Source of the DNA: Margaritispora aquatica
Taxonomy: Eukaryota; Ascomycota; Leotiomycetes; Helotiales; Discinellaceae
DNA length: 64,000 bases
Direction of reading: 5' to 3'
Assembly: GCA_007644065.1 (NCBI GenBank)
Contig: VJWN01000009.1
Location: 1,426,001-1,490,000, forward strand
Part shown: positions 1 through 11,643 of the stretch, one piece after another
Position numbering within the stretch: the stretch's first letter is position 1
Layout: every line of letters begins with the position of its first letter
Translations under genes and position numbers: made by a program
The notes under the pieces: model-generated
Databases searched by the model: none
Told to the model about the DNA's origin: nothing
Seen by the model: the letters and a program-made list of their open reading frames with translations, nothing else

Positions 1-922
1 GTGATCTTGCCATGGGATCCTCTTGATCTGGTGGAGATTATGGATGAAAAAGTGGAAGCTTTCTTGTATGCTATTGCGGCCTCTGGCTCGTATGCGATTG
101 ACCCTGGAGCCGTGTACAGAATCTCAGAGACACGGCGAACTCGCCGAGTGGTGCCAGTGATGATTGTTGTTTGAACCTTTTCGCTGCGTTTGCTTTTCAA
201 ACTGGCAGTGGTGCTTTGACTGCTGCCCGCAGCATTCATTGGAGCAGTTTCAAAGTCCTCTATCTCAATGACTTTAATATTAATCTCACGCTCAATGACC
301 TTCTCATTGTTGCCCTTGATCTCATCGGCTTGACGGGAGGTTGTTGACAGAACTGCGCTTGACAAGTTCCTTGGCGGAGATTTCAGAGATGTTGAGACAT
401 TGTCAGTCAAAGGAAAGGTGCCAGTGTTGTCTAAGACATCGAGGAATGCCTTTGGATACCGTGTCAAGTTTTCTTCCATGAGCTGCTTTCTAATTAGTCC
501 AATGCATGGGCACAGGCTTCGAAATACTTACAAGCTGCTTTTGAGTGGGCACAAGAAGTTCGCTACCATCTTTTTCTAAGTTCTCCTTGACAGCCACAAG
601 ATAGCGGTTTCCATCCTTGTGCTTAACATAAATGCCGGGCACAGGCAATTGAGAGTAGTAAAGTTTATTGGTATCACTTCTGGTCTTTAGGGCATAGTAC
701 CAGGTCCACTGCATATGTTTAGCATGTATTCAAAGTGTGTATGTAAACACATGAGAAAAGGAAGTAAACGAATGTTACCTAGCTCACGGACAAACACCAA
801 AATTGATTCTGAAAATGACCAGCGGCGAGATGTAAAAAACAGTGACAAGATCGAATGAGAATTGCGATACTTACAGGAGTAGTTGCTCGTTTAACACAGA
901 GGTAGAGATTCACGCCCGCCAT
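1..922 (-). CDS. Unrecognised protein, 5' part (runs off the window)
   Basis: I read three exons on the minus strand: 875..922, 532..708 and 1..482, all joined in phase 0. The ATG is at 922 and the reading frame is still open at base 1, so the 3' part lies outside the window. Introns begin GTAAGT and end in CAG. The first 85 residues are compact and tryptophan/tyrosine-rich (start MAGVNLYLCVKRATTP, then WTWYYALKT). The rest is Ser/Thr- and charge-rich and looks disordered. I do not recognise a family. No signal peptide or membrane segment is visible. The start is chosen because the first exon is short, has a clean donor, and joins in frame. Confidence 0.7.
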
Positions 923-2039
923 GGCTATTTCAATTTGTAGCTGTGGTAAAATGGTGTTTGCTGGTGGTTGGCGCGCGCGAGTTAAAAGCTTTGAAACAGC
1001 TTTGCAATATTTTCGTATATTGTTTATAGAGGATTATCTGAAGCCGATCCTGTGGTTGGTGTTGTGAGCTAAATCGATGATGCTCTTTGGGTTTTGGTTG
1101 TGAGCTGTTGGCTGGCTGCACGAATTTGAAAAAGTGAATTGAGGACTCAGGAGCTTCTTTGGACTGAAACACAACCCCACAAAGTTGGATGCTTATGAGT
1201 GGCGCCAAATTGAACCAAATCCGAGTAGGTAGATAGATAGGTATGAATTCCTGGTGTAAGACAGATTGTGGGGGGGATAAAGGTGAATCAGTGAGACTAG
1301 AAAAATGCAATATTTGTGTGTAACTGTAGCTCATGTATGAAAATCTGTATGGAGTCCGGAGTCAAGTCCCAGCACCTTCCTCTACGATTGACGAGCTCCC
1401 TAGCAAAGCGGCTGGATACTTCATCGGCAAATCAATCAGTAGATTTTGAACAAGCACTGACTAACGAAATGCGTATCAGGACTGGTGATTGATCCGATTT
1501 CGTAAGCCAGAATTTGAGGGATTGAGTAGGTATTGTTTCCTCTGGTTAGGCTATGATGGACATGATGTTGACTTGAGGTAGCCTTTTAGGTAGGTCGAAG
1601 GGGTTGTTTCTAGACGATTTGATTCTAGACTTTCGTTGAGGTTAGTAGTTGAGCTCCTCTCTCAGGTTTTCAAAAGCACAAAGACAACAAGAAAGTGAAT
1701 CACACCAGCCACCAACGTACAGACCGAAATGAATCACTTCTCCAGACTCCAGACGGACAATCATCATCTCCACTCCAATTTTGATCCTCAAATCTCACAA
1801 ATCATCGTTAAATACCAATTCAGGAATCCTCAACGACGACCTCCTCCGTATCTGAACCCCGGACGCTCCAGAGTCGTGCAATATCACAGATTCATAAACC
1901 AGAGAAATTTTTTGCTGAAAGTTTCATTTATCGTCGGGGTGTCCCATGCTGCTACATTTTGCAACTCCTTTGCCCGCACTCATGATACCTCGCAAACCCA
2001 TAGCCCATGCAAAGAGTGCCCAAATAGAAAACCACCACT
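923..2039. other. Intergenic, no gene seen
   Basis: This is the upstream region of the unknown gene at 922 and the 3' flank of the L32 gene. Open frames here are short and have no protein-like composition. I see no repeat or RNA gene. Confidence 0.6.
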
Positions 2040-2716
2040 CTAAACCTCGGTCGTGACTCTGGCCTTTGCGTTTGTAACCTTAACACCGAGCTCCTTGGCG
2101 CGCGCAACAATTTCGATTCTCTTTCTGGATGATACGGCGTGGGAAATCCTATAGCTATGTTAGTCCTGGATCGCGATACCTGAGTGGGTCGACATACTCT
2201 GCGGCGAAGGTCTTGTTGTGCATGAGGAGGAGATCAACATCACGGATGTTGTTGACGAGGAAAGCCTTGTGGCCGGATGGCATCATGTGGCGTGTCTTTC
2301 TGTTGGATCCGAAACCAATCTGCAATGCTTCATCAGCCCTCAATTCCGTCTCTGTGTCCAGCTTTCAATCCATAATCTCTGCTCCCCTCATTACCCCCCC
2401 CCTCATTTTCGATCTGCATTTCCTCCCACGTCTCCCGGATGATTCCACGTACCGATGGCATAACCATTTGACCCTTGAATCGTCGACGGACACGGTTATC
2501 AATACCCTTGGGCTTTCTCCAGCTTGCGTCCAGACATTTGTAGGTGTCTGACTGATGGCGGTGAAAGCGCTTTGTGCCTGCAGAGGACAATTAGCATCAT
2601 TCGTATACAATGAATCAATGAATCGTAGTTGGAGCGGTTGGAATCGAAGTTGTGGACATCGGGGTCGAAAACATACGCTTCTTCACGATGGGAACGTGCT
2701 TCTTTGCGGAAACCAT
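2040..2716 (-). CDS. RPL32: 60S ribosomal protein L32 (eL32)
   Basis: This is a large-subunit ribosomal protein acting in cytosolic translation. Four exons, 2677..2716, 2453..2577, 2198..2319 and 2040..2148, give 131 residues, the usual eL32 length. Conserved blocks are clear: [20 protein letters not shown] at the start, [18 protein letters not shown], then [20 protein letters not shown], and a C-terminus with [20 protein letters not shown]. All junction phases agree. Immediately upstream a 5'-UTR intron (2717..2777, GTATGG..GCAG) ends directly before the ATG, an arrangement seen in ribosomal protein genes of filamentous fungi. Identification is by family knowledge of L32 motifs. Confidence 0.96.
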
Positions 2717-4067
2717 CTGCGAGGATGCCGTTAGTATATCTGCTGGCTTCAAAGTACTTTGGAAGTATCTGCCATACCTTGTCGTCGGGTTTGTCGATAA
2801 GTTGGCGATTGAGGTTGAAATTTTGTTCGCGACTTTGGGCAATCAAGATGTGTGCAGTCTGCTCGGCTAGTTTACCAATCATGTGATTTATCAGCGGCCG
2901 CGGGGATCCTAGCTGACTAAGCCATTTGCGAACATTTTTTATGTCCGTTCTAGTTCCTCACAACACAACCACTATTATTGCTGAGGTCGAAGTTGAATCC
3001 CTTCAGAATACTACGGGCTCATGATCATTTCACTGAAAATAGCAAAAGCCTTCATAATTGGATCCTAAGGCATCAGCCATTAAAAATTATATGGTCACGA
3101 GAGATAGAGAATTGTATCAATTCTAGCTTAGTTTTTATTGAGCTACCCATTTTCAAGATGGAAGTATTGGACCAAGTCAAAAATGCGATAAATGTCAGGT
3201 AGTCAAGACATTTTGTTTAAACCCGTTTTATTTCTTAATCATCTCAACTTGCATGAATGTTTGTATCATTTACAAATGGTTTTCTTTTGCTACTTCATTA
3301 GGTAGGTTCAACAACTTTGTCGAATTATGCTCTAAGATTGTTCAGAGATTTTCTGGAGCTTTAGAGAGCTAAATCTGCGACCTAAAGTCTAGGTACTTAG
3401 TCTATTTAAATATATATATCCTTTCAGTGTGAAAAAGAATTTGAATGATTGTGGGAATTGCTCTCAATATGTAAAAGCGTTTCGATGACTCTAGAAATTG
3501 CCATCCTGTTGTATCTATAGCTGGCCAAGTTTGTGTTATCTACCTTAACGACCAACCTTGTCAAATTACTATTGTAACCAGTGACAAAATTTTATGCAGA
3601 GTCTTTTTGAGCTTTTCGTTTCAAGCCTTGTTCTAGTCTAAGGATAATTCCCAAAGACTCGACAGCCATCTCTCTAGCAATGAGGCTCGTATTCGTCGTA
3701 AGGCCGGGTATAATCGCTCTAGTGAAGACATGCCAATATAATGTGAACCGAATTCAACATCTAGTCTCTTATAGTATAAATTCTAAATGTGAACTCAGCA
3801 TACACATTTAAAATTGATATTTATGTTTCCCAAAACGTCTTTGACATACCTAAGGTAAGCCACCTAGACATGGAGGTCCAATTGACATCTCACGTGATCT
3901 CGCATGCAACAAATTTGAATTTGAATTTGACGATTAAGGTAAGGTAAGTAAAGGTTACTTCAGACAACAAGCAAAGGAATTCGCAAAAGCAAGTCCTCAA
4001 CATTTGATTCTAGAACGGATATATTCTTTAGCTCATATAACAAGACTCATTTGAATAAAATCCCCAA
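2717..4067. other. Intergenic: L32 5' UTR intron and AT-rich spacer
   Basis: The first 60 bp are the L32 5'-UTR intron. The remainder is AT-rich, without plausible coding frames. A minor 6-bp tandem (AATTTG three times) lies at 3912-3929. Confidence 0.55.
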
Positions 4068-5150
4068 CTACACATTATCTGCTTCAACAGCACGCACGAC
4101 CTCTCCTTGCTCAACTTTGGCCCAATACTGCTTCTCGCCAGTGATCAGTTGCCTCTCAAAGTCAGAAGACATTGCAATTTTGTACTCAATCTTGGGCAAA
4201 CTTGGCACTGCTGGATCACTGCTGTCTGTCCCAGATTTTCTCGCTTGCAGCTGGATTTCGGTCTTGAGTTTCTCCACATCTAGAGGAACACTTGTGAAAA
4301 TCCCAGCCTCCAATGCACCCAGAAAGTCCTTCTCATCAGTAGGATTTATCTTCTCCGCTGTCCAGTACTGCTGAACTTCCTCCGGAATAGGCTCTTTCAG
4401 AACAATTTCCTCCCCTTGGTGCCTACAATCGCCACCAAAGACAGATCGAATAATCGTCTTCACACCAGTAAACGACTGTAGTACCTCCGCAACCCAGCTC
4501 TCAGTACTACCATAGCCCTCACTATCCAGCCGACTTTGTCGCTCGTAGAGCACCAAATTCCGGACTTTCTTAAGATCCTCAACTCCGAAAGCTGCAGGTC
4601 GGTAGTCAAGCATGACTCGTCCATCGCCCCAGTCCAGAAACAGCGAGTCGACATTGTAATCAAACCAAACACTGGGAAAGCCACAGACTGTCCCAAATGC
4701 CTGTTTGTAGAACATCATCGCTACACGGCGAGCCTCGTAGCAAACATCAAGAATGACAGGGCGAGGACAGCAAGATCGAAAATAAACATCGTTCCCTCGC
4801 TCCATTGGACCAATGTCCCCAGTCTCTACCAAATCGCGAAGTGCCCTGAAGCTGAGTCCATCACGGACGCCATTGAAAAACGATTCACAATCGTCTAGGA
4901 GAACATCTGACCGGACGCGATAGCAGAATCGAAGAGCTGGGTTTTTGAGAGCTGGCTCCAGCAACACAACTCTTGGGCCAGGAAGAGCGAATTTCCAGAT
5001 CAATGACCGGATCTCGGCAGGGAAGTCGGGAAATTTCTCGAACCTCGTAAAATTTTCTGGTGATAGACTCGTGATTGTTTTCGAACCGTTTTGGGTTCGT
5101 GAGCACTCAACAACCATGGTCGAAGTGCTGGAATATCGTCTTGAAGCCAT
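4068..5150 (-). CDS. 2EXR domain protein, copy 1
   Basis: Single-exon gene of 360 residues. After a low-complexity start it carries the 2EXR signature near residues 36-60: FEKFPDFPAEIRSLIWKFAL followed by PRVV. Further on come the family-typical ILDVCYEARRVAMMFY and WFDYNVDSLFLDW blocks. 2EXR proteins are abundant in filamentous ascomycetes and have no established biochemical role, so I assign none. No signal peptide or membrane segment is visible. A paralogue of the same orientation lies about 680 bp upstream (5828-6937), suggesting a tandem duplication. An alternative start (MVVECSRTQ) lies 11 codons downstream. Confidence 0.85.
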   Translation of the reverse strand: MASRRYSSTSTMVVECSRTQNGSKTITSLSPENFTRFEKFPDFPAEIRSLIWKFALPGPRVVLLEPALKNPALRFCYRVRSDVLLDDCESFFNGVRDGLSFRALRDLVETGDIGPMERGNDVYFRSCCPRPVILDVCYEARRVAMMFYKQAFGTVCGFPSVWFDYNVDSLFLDWGDGRVMLDYRPAAFGVEDLKKVRNLVLYERQSRLDSEGYGSTESWVAEVLQSFTGVKTIIRSVFGGDCRHQGEEIVLKEPIPEEVQQYWTAEKINPTDEKDFLGALEAGIFTSVPLDVEKLKTEIQLQARKSGTDSSDPAVPSLPKIEYKIAMSSDFERQLITGEKQYWAKVEQGEVVRAVEADNV

Positions 5151-5827
5151 CCTCGTATGCTTTGAGATCCAACAGATGTATGTTCTCGTTTAGTACTTTC
5201 AAAGGAAATCTCTCGCGGGCACAAAAGTGAGGGAAGGAAAAAATTGTCAACAAATTGTGGAAAAATGCGGAATAAAAATTGCGAAATGAGAGACATTTAA
5301 ATCAAAAAGCAATCTCACGGGTGAGCGGTCAAACAGAAATAGAAACTCGCCTCCTGATGCGCATCTCGCGAAGTACAGAGAGAATGTGGAAACGTATCAG
5401 AAACAGCCAAGGATCATTGGCACGGCTCTCGTGCTGACCAAGGCTTCTGTGCCTGTCACGGATCACCCAAAATAAGGAGGCCAAGTTCTTCCAAGGTCGT
5501 CCTGAGGATCTTGAAGTAACAATTTGTTCAACGCACTGTGGAAATATTGTAACCAAGAAATTCAAAACATTCAACTATGGTGGTGTTATATTCAGAGATG
5601 TGCATGCCTGTGACATATACAAGCATTTCTCCCGACCCGATCCCGACGTTCTAAAAATCCCTCATTGATGCACCCATAATCAAAAAGAGAGGTCACAGAT
5701 GCCGTTGACCCGTTAGAGAGGATCTTAGTCCCAATGAGTTTCCACCTCATCTCCATCCTCAATCTTCTGCTCATTCTCCTCATCATCCTCATCCTCCTAT
5801 GATGATTCTGTTAGCTCATCCTCCAAA
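5151..5827. other. Spacer between the two 2EXR genes
   Basis: No gene is called. The part next to the upstream 2EXR gene (about 5740-5827) reads, on the minus strand in a frame shifted by one from that gene, as a very acidic stretch (EDEDDEENEQ-like) behind a CTAAC branch-like site. See findings. Confidence 0.5.
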
Positions 5828-6937
5828 TCATTCCGAATCAGGTTCAGACAAGGTGATTGGGTCTGGTAACTCTGGGTTGGTGAAAATGAAATCTGGATTT
5901 CTGAGCAACTCAGTCAGATTAGGCTCAAATGAAATCTCATCATCCCAATAAGCCGCATGTGCCAATGTGTATTTAGCCTTGATAGCAGGCGTTGCCAGTA
6001 TTTTGTAGTCAACTGTTGGTAGTTCCGACAGTCTCACCATATGAGATTTGGGAGGAGCTCCCCAACCGACATTGTTCATCCTGGATATAACTGCCTGCAT
6101 ATGTATCGTCCTACCGAAAACTTCGCATCTCTTGATGACTTCGTTCAGAAGCTCGTTATTCCAGCTGCCCAGTTTCGCCAGCTTGCCATCCTTCAAAGTG
6201 CCATCGCGAGGAAGATCCATAAACTCAAGTTTTTCAAACCCCGCTCCTTCTTGCCATTGATTTTCCCAACCAAAACGATCATGAAATGGTGTAATTTGCA
6301 TATGGGTCTTCAATCTGGGGAAGTGTTCAAAGGCTGCAGCAACCAAATCCTTGTACTCTTCAAAACCCCCATCGTCTACTCTATGCCGACGCATGATTAA
6401 GTGCTGGACCTTTACTGCCTCGACTGGATTAATAAATGTCACGATATCATCCTCACGGCCCAAGATGCCCCGGTCTAAATCCAAATACAACATATCCGCA
6501 TTGAAATGAAAAAATGTCTTCGGGCCTGCGTATGCGGTGGCAAAAGAGAGCTGGTAATATCTCAAGCCTACTCGTCGTGACTCGCGACAAACGCGGAGTA
6601 GAACTGGCGGAAGAGTACGAGAAGCGAGCCCCCAATATTCCATATCTATAGGAACAGGACCGATCTCCTCCTGGTCAAGCAGTTCATCGTATTCATCCTC
6701 GCTAAGGTCTTCCAGGTCAGGATCTTCAGCAATCACCAAGTCTTCTATGTTGATATCTGAGCGAACGCGGGAGCAAGGTTTGCAATTTTCATCGACAGGC
6801 TTCAATCTAAGATGAACAATTCGCGGTTCAAATGAAGCAGACTCCCAGACAAGATCTCTGATTTCGGCTGGTAATCTCCCGAAAATCGGGAACTCTGTGA
6901 GCAAAGTCTCACTCTGAAATTGAGGTTCTGAAGCCAT
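5828..6937 (-). CDS. 2EXR domain protein, copy 2
   Basis: Single-exon gene of 369 residues. The 2EXR signature is at residues 15-43: FPIFGRLPAEIRDLVWESAS then PRIVHL. It is followed by LLRVCRESRRVGLRYYQLSF and FFHFNADMLYLDLDRGIL, matching the block order of the neighbouring copy at 4068-5150. Function is unknown for the family. The two genes have diverged well beyond recent duplication: only motif blocks are shared. The annotated stop is TGA at 5828. An acidic out-of-frame extension just beyond it could mean an unrecognised terminal intron or an old frameshift. Confidence 0.85.
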   Translation of the reverse strand: MASEPQFQSETLLTEFPIFGRLPAEIRDLVWESASFEPRIVHLRLKPVDENCKPCSRVRSDINIEDLVIAEDPDLEDLSEDEYDELLDQEEIGPVPIDMEYWGLASRTLPPVLLRVCRESRRVGLRYYQLSFATAYAGPKTFFHFNADMLYLDLDRGILGREDDIVTFINPVEAVKVQHLIMRRHRVDDGGFEEYKDLVAAAFEHFPRLKTHMQITPFHDRFGWENQWQEGAGFEKLEFMDLPRDGTLKDGKLAKLGSWNNELLNEVIKRCEVFGRTIHMQAVISRMNNVGWGAPPKSHMVRLSELPTVDYKILATPAIKAKYTLAHAAYWDDEISFEPNLTELLRNPDFIFTNPELPDPITLSEPDSE

Positions 6938-8371
6938 ATTTGAGAAGACTTATAACTCTGGCGACACTATTGCAATGGTCAGCAGAGAAGAGAAAGGCGA
7001 AAGGTCTACGACTGGAACTGAGAAGTGGTTGAAGTGAGCAGTAGCACACACACCTTGATAAATAAAAGTATCCAGAAGGGTCACGAGGAGGCAGCAGGAT
7101 TCTAGCACACCCGAAGCTCTGAATTTTGAGAAGTGACTTGAGTCTGTACAGCTCAATCAGAGTAGGGCAACATCTGAAGTTTTGAGTTTGCAACGTCATT
7201 TACATGATTGACCACAGATTTATGGTTCTGTACTAAGGACCCCCCAGCTAGCGCTGTGTCCAAGCTGAAACACTACCTTACCACGATGTCCCAGGCTTCA
7301 ATTGACCTCAATTACCTAAGGTGTGAAGGATGCGATCACATGATCAAGAACCCATCTGGTGGTCGTTCGAAGCGTGTGAGCAAAGCAAACTTAAACTCGC
7401 ATCCCCTCGCTTGAAACAAACCAAAGACATTAGATGTAAAGACGGCAACATTGAGCCAACCATAAAAGCCGCTGTCGTTTGCTCAGCTGATCTCGCACAC
7501 TTAGGACCAAATATGATAGTCAAACCCCCACTGGTTTGCAAGTCATTTCAAGCCTTCTGATTTCTGAGACTCACAAGCATGGTTAATCTCCTTTAACACA
7601 TCAGGTTTTGTCTTCCGCCTTTACACATTAAAGTCGTTCACCTATTCGCCATCATTACCTCATTCCCCAAGATCAATTGCAATATATCCCTTGTTACCTA
7701 GATATTCAACTCCTGGCTCCGAGATAACGCTGTCAGTTGTACACGTAATATATGTGATGTGGACTAGACACTATTTTTGGAGATGTTCGTTCTCCATATG
7801 TTATGGACAAATACGAATTCAATTTTCGATGAAAGTGAATTCTTGCCCTTTCAAAAAGGTTTGTTGCACGTCGCAATATTGGAATTTCTCGCTCTCATTT
7901 GTAAAAGTACTTTTAGAGAGCTGCTTGTCATGTGCTATGGTTTGCATACGGGAATGGTCTTAAGCATCACCTCACGACAATCAGTCGTCTCCCTACTACG
8001 AGCCAGTGGAGATATCAAAGTTATAATGGGCTTTTAAGACCTAGATAGCTACAACTACAATCTATAAATACGTACTCTCTAATAAAATCGGCGGTATTTT
8101 TGAGACGTGTTGATACCTCATAACGAAGATCATTGATTATTGATCATAGAAGGCCTCGAGGCGAACGTTGAGCTTGGCAAGCTTTGCCCGTTTAAGTGCT
8201 CAATTGAGGTACGAAAGGAAAGAATTTGTCACTGGAATTGCAAAGTACTTTGGCAGTTGGCTCGAGTTTGTGCGACTGCCTAGTTGTATACCAACAACGG
8301 TCCTCGCTTAACAAGAAGGCGAGGAGGGGAGGGGACAGATGGTGTAAACCCTTCCTAGCGCCTCTCATAGA
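6938..8371. other. Intergenic, no gene seen
   Basis: Upstream region of 2EXR copy 2. Only short frames without protein-like composition occur. No transposon ends were recognised. Confidence 0.55.
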
Positions 8372-8713
8372 GTGATTGTGAAGAGTACTTTCCAACTTCT
8401 CATGGCAAATTCATATCACAGATTCGATTATAATTGTGAGAACGAAGAATGTAACTCGACAGAAAAGGAAATGTGCGCACCACCAGACATAATTGACTAT
8501 GGTGAAAAGATGAGCGACTCTTGGCATAGAAATCTAACACGAGTTACAAAGTACTTTAACAGATTGCAATGGGCAACAAACCTTTTTGAACCCCCAAGAA
8601 TTACTTTAAAAGATCGGGCTTACCTTAGAGAGTGCGAAAATGGCTACAACGAGCGCATATATATGGCTGGAAAAAAGCGAGACAAGTATAACCTTTCCGA
8701 AGGCATAACTTGA
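8372..8713 (+). CDS. Doubtful small ORF
   Basis: An uninterrupted frame of 113 codons; the second ATG at 8402 would give 103 residues (start MANSYHRFDYNCENEECNST). The composition (charged, aromatic, three Cys near the N-terminus) is more protein-like than its neighbours. There is no recognised domain, signal peptide or paralogue in the window. It may be spurious or a fragment of a larger spliced gene. Confidence 0.22.
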   Translation: MIVKSTFQLLMANSYHRFDYNCENEECNSTEKEMCAPPDIIDYGEKMSDSWHRNLTRVTKYFNRLQWATNLFEPPRITLKDRAYLRECENGYNERIYMAGKKRDKYNLSEGIT

Positions 8714-9321
8714 CTGGATACAAGAGATCTCTGACTAAACCAGCCACTAAAGCAAAAATTTAGGCTCTTAACTAACAATGCCTTTGCCACTTGCGATTTG
8801 TCGTCGGATAAGTCTTGAGATTATTTTCGACAAGCACAGATTGTGCTAGCATCAACTTGCAAAGCCCTTTTTGCTGGAGCGAAATATCACGTTTTGCGGC
8901 TCACATAACTGAACTGGTTGGTTTAGACAAGTTTGCAAATACGGATAACTTCTTTATTCACAGCTTCCTCCCTCATACAAGACAATAATCTTCAGCATGC
9001 CTCCCAATAATTGTCACAAAAACGCCATGCCTTTCCCACCCCTTTGCATTGCAGCGTATTGTAATTCCACCGTCCATCCATCCATCCATTACTCCTGTGA
9101 ACCACAAACTCATAGAAGAATGGTAACCAGACCTTATGCAAATAATCCCCAAATGCAAAATAATCAAACAGAAAAGACCCCACATCTAACTAGTGTTACA
9201 AGAATTGAAATTTTGCACGGTCCCATCGTGCCGCCTGGCTGAATGGAGAAAAAGTCGCAGTTGAGAATATCCATGAAAGTAGTGTTTGTACGCTTTGTCA
9301 TTGCTGAACCGCAGAGAAGCA
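8714..9321. other. Intergenic, no gene seen
   Basis: 3' flank of the ASE1-like gene. It contains a short CCAT/ATCC tandem near 9069-9088 and nothing else of note. Confidence 0.5.
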
Positions 9322-11643
9322 TCAAAATGCGTCCTCATCAGTCCAGTTTGCATCACTGCCAGATACTATTCTCGTGTTCTCAAACTCTGGACCAGGGCGA
9401 TTCGAGTACTGAACGATGCCTTTCTGCTTTTTGATAGTCCCTCCTTGAGGCTCATAATCGTCAGGAGTATATCGTTTCCCCTGAGCCGCTCGTAGTTTTG
9501 CATAATACGCATCAGTGGCATCTCTTTCTGGCTCACTATCATCCTCAATTGTCTGCCAATTCTCGGATCCTGATACCGTTGTAGCATGAGAGGATGTGTT
9601 CGAGATTTGTCGACTTGGGGGAGCTGAAGGATAATCGCGTTCGTTTTGACGCATTGAGGACTTTAGTTCATGATAAGATTGCGGGCGATTTTGCCGAGAA
9701 TGTGTACCGTCGTAAAAGTTATCCTCCGGGGTGACATGTCGAACACTTCCAGCTGAAACCTCACTTTCAGGTCGATATTGTGTAGTAACAGGTGTAGCTA
9801 CTGGAGGTGGCACGAAGAGATCTCTCATTTTTGGTGGAGGAGCTCTTGGTGGTGGAGCCATCTTTCCACGAACGGTACCAGAGTCGTATACACGTCGCTC
9901 TGGAGAGTTATCCCCATGCTTGAGATTCGACAAGGGTGCTCTTGCAGGAATCTTAGAAGGAGATTTCATCCTTGTGGACTCCAACAAGGGATTGCGTTTG
10001 AGAGTTCCAGTTCCTACGGCTGTTGGCGTCTTGGCTCCTGTCCTAGGAGGAGGTGCTTTGACTGTGTTGGTACGGCTTGATTGTGGTGCTGATTTTGGGA
10101 CTTTGGCAGCAGCAAGCGGAGGTCCTGCAGGTGTCTTCGATCGAGGACCGGGGACAACTTTGGGTTCAGAGGCTTCAAGCTCGTCCAAATACCTTTCTCC
10201 ATGAACTAGGAACGGTCGACCATATTCATCCTCCCATTTCTCTAGGACCTTCCTTAATTCAACAGCTATTTTTGGTAAATCCTTGGCGATACGTTTCCGC
10301 ATCTTTTCCTCTCTCAACAATCGAGTAGGATCTCTTTTCTCGCCCTTCTGACCACGTCCGAGGAGCCGAGATGCATCTTGACTAGAAGCTTGGAGATCAT
10401 CGCGGTCCTTCACCAACGATCTGTGCTTGTCGATGAGGCTTAAAGTTGGGGCTCGTTGTTCCTTGAGGGATTCCAAACGATCGATTTCCTGTTCGTGAGC
10501 CTCGAGCAGAGCATCGCTGTAAACATCCGAAAATGCGGGTGTGAAATCAAGCATTTCTTCTTCTGAAAAGTAAAGTCCATCCCAAAGCTCTTGGAGCTTG
10601 TAACGAGCGTCTTCTACAAACAAGTGGAGGTTCTGTCGCTTGAGTTCGTTCAGTCGAGATAATTCGTCCTCAAATTCATTGATCTGTCGAACCCCGCATC
10701 CTCGGTTGCCATTTAGGAACTTCTTCCTCTCATGTTCCTCAACACCGAGTCGGTCCCATAGCCCTTCGACAGTTGCTTTGAGATCTTTCAGGCGTTTTTC
10801 ACGTGATTTCTTTTCTTCTGCGAGCTTGTCTCTCTTCGATCGCAATCTAGCAACATCGTCTTCATGGAGTCCAAGTTGTTCTGGAGCGTCCCGGTAGTAC
10901 TTGACAATCGTACCATCAGTCTGTGCTTGAGGTGTACCGAGCTCTGCCCACAGTTGGATAATGTTCTCAGACAGCGTCTTAACTGTTGCGACCCGTCGTG
11001 TGTATTCTTCATATACCCGAGTAAATTCATCGTCGAGAGCTGTCACATATACAGGCGAGAGGTCGAACGTGGGAGGTATTTGTGCATTTGGAGAAGTCGG
11101 TGGGAGGGTAAGTTTGATAAAGGATGGTTCGAGGTGCGACGAATAGGACTCGAGTGCTTGTACTAGTTCTGCATGATATTAGCATGAAAAATATAGCATG
11201 ATGTCTCAGGCTTACTTTTCACTTGCTCGAACCGTTCCCTATGTAACCTTGAGATCTGAGCATGTTTCTCTTTCAATCCTTGTACACATCGTAATAATGG
11301 GTATGTTATCTTCAAGTCTTCGTGTTCTGGCTGGTATCCTTGCTGTGATTTGTTGTCGTCTAATGAAGCTTCCATTTGTTTAATGGTTGTGATAATTCGT
11401 TGAGCCTCCTCGGTCAATTCAGTCTTCTCCCCAGCGACTTGTCGTACATGATTGTGTAGAGTTTCAGAGAGCGCAGCAAACAACTATTTTTGTTTAGCAA
11501 GCTATCCCCCTTGCATGTCCAGTTAGACGTACCTCAGATTCTCGCGAATCACGCTCATGGCCTGGAACTCCAATCTCGTCGAAGAGGCCATGGAGCTGGC
11601 CGATAATTGTCGAAACCTGTGAGGTCAAATAGCTGGTATCCAT
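9322..11643 (-). CDS. ASE1: Ase1/PRC1/MAP65 microtubule crosslinker
   Basis: Members of this family crosslink antiparallel microtubules in the anaphase spindle midzone. Three exons, 11533..11643, 11216..11483 and 9322..11168, give 741 residues with consistent phases. The first exon starts MDTSYLTSQVSTIIGQLHGL. The body is a long coiled coil, then the conserved MAP65 block FEDELSRLNELKRQNLHLFV and LQELWDGLYFSEEEML, and further on REEKMRKRIAKDLPKI and KWEDEYGRPFLVHGERYLD. The last 240 residues are Pro/Ser/Lys-rich, as expected for the disordered tail that carries regulatory sites. It is divergent from CSN5. Confidence 0.93.

Noticed and set aside
930..1334. 134-codon minus-strand frame
   Set aside because: Lies in the upstream region of the first gene, has no protein-like composition, and overlaps no recognised domain.
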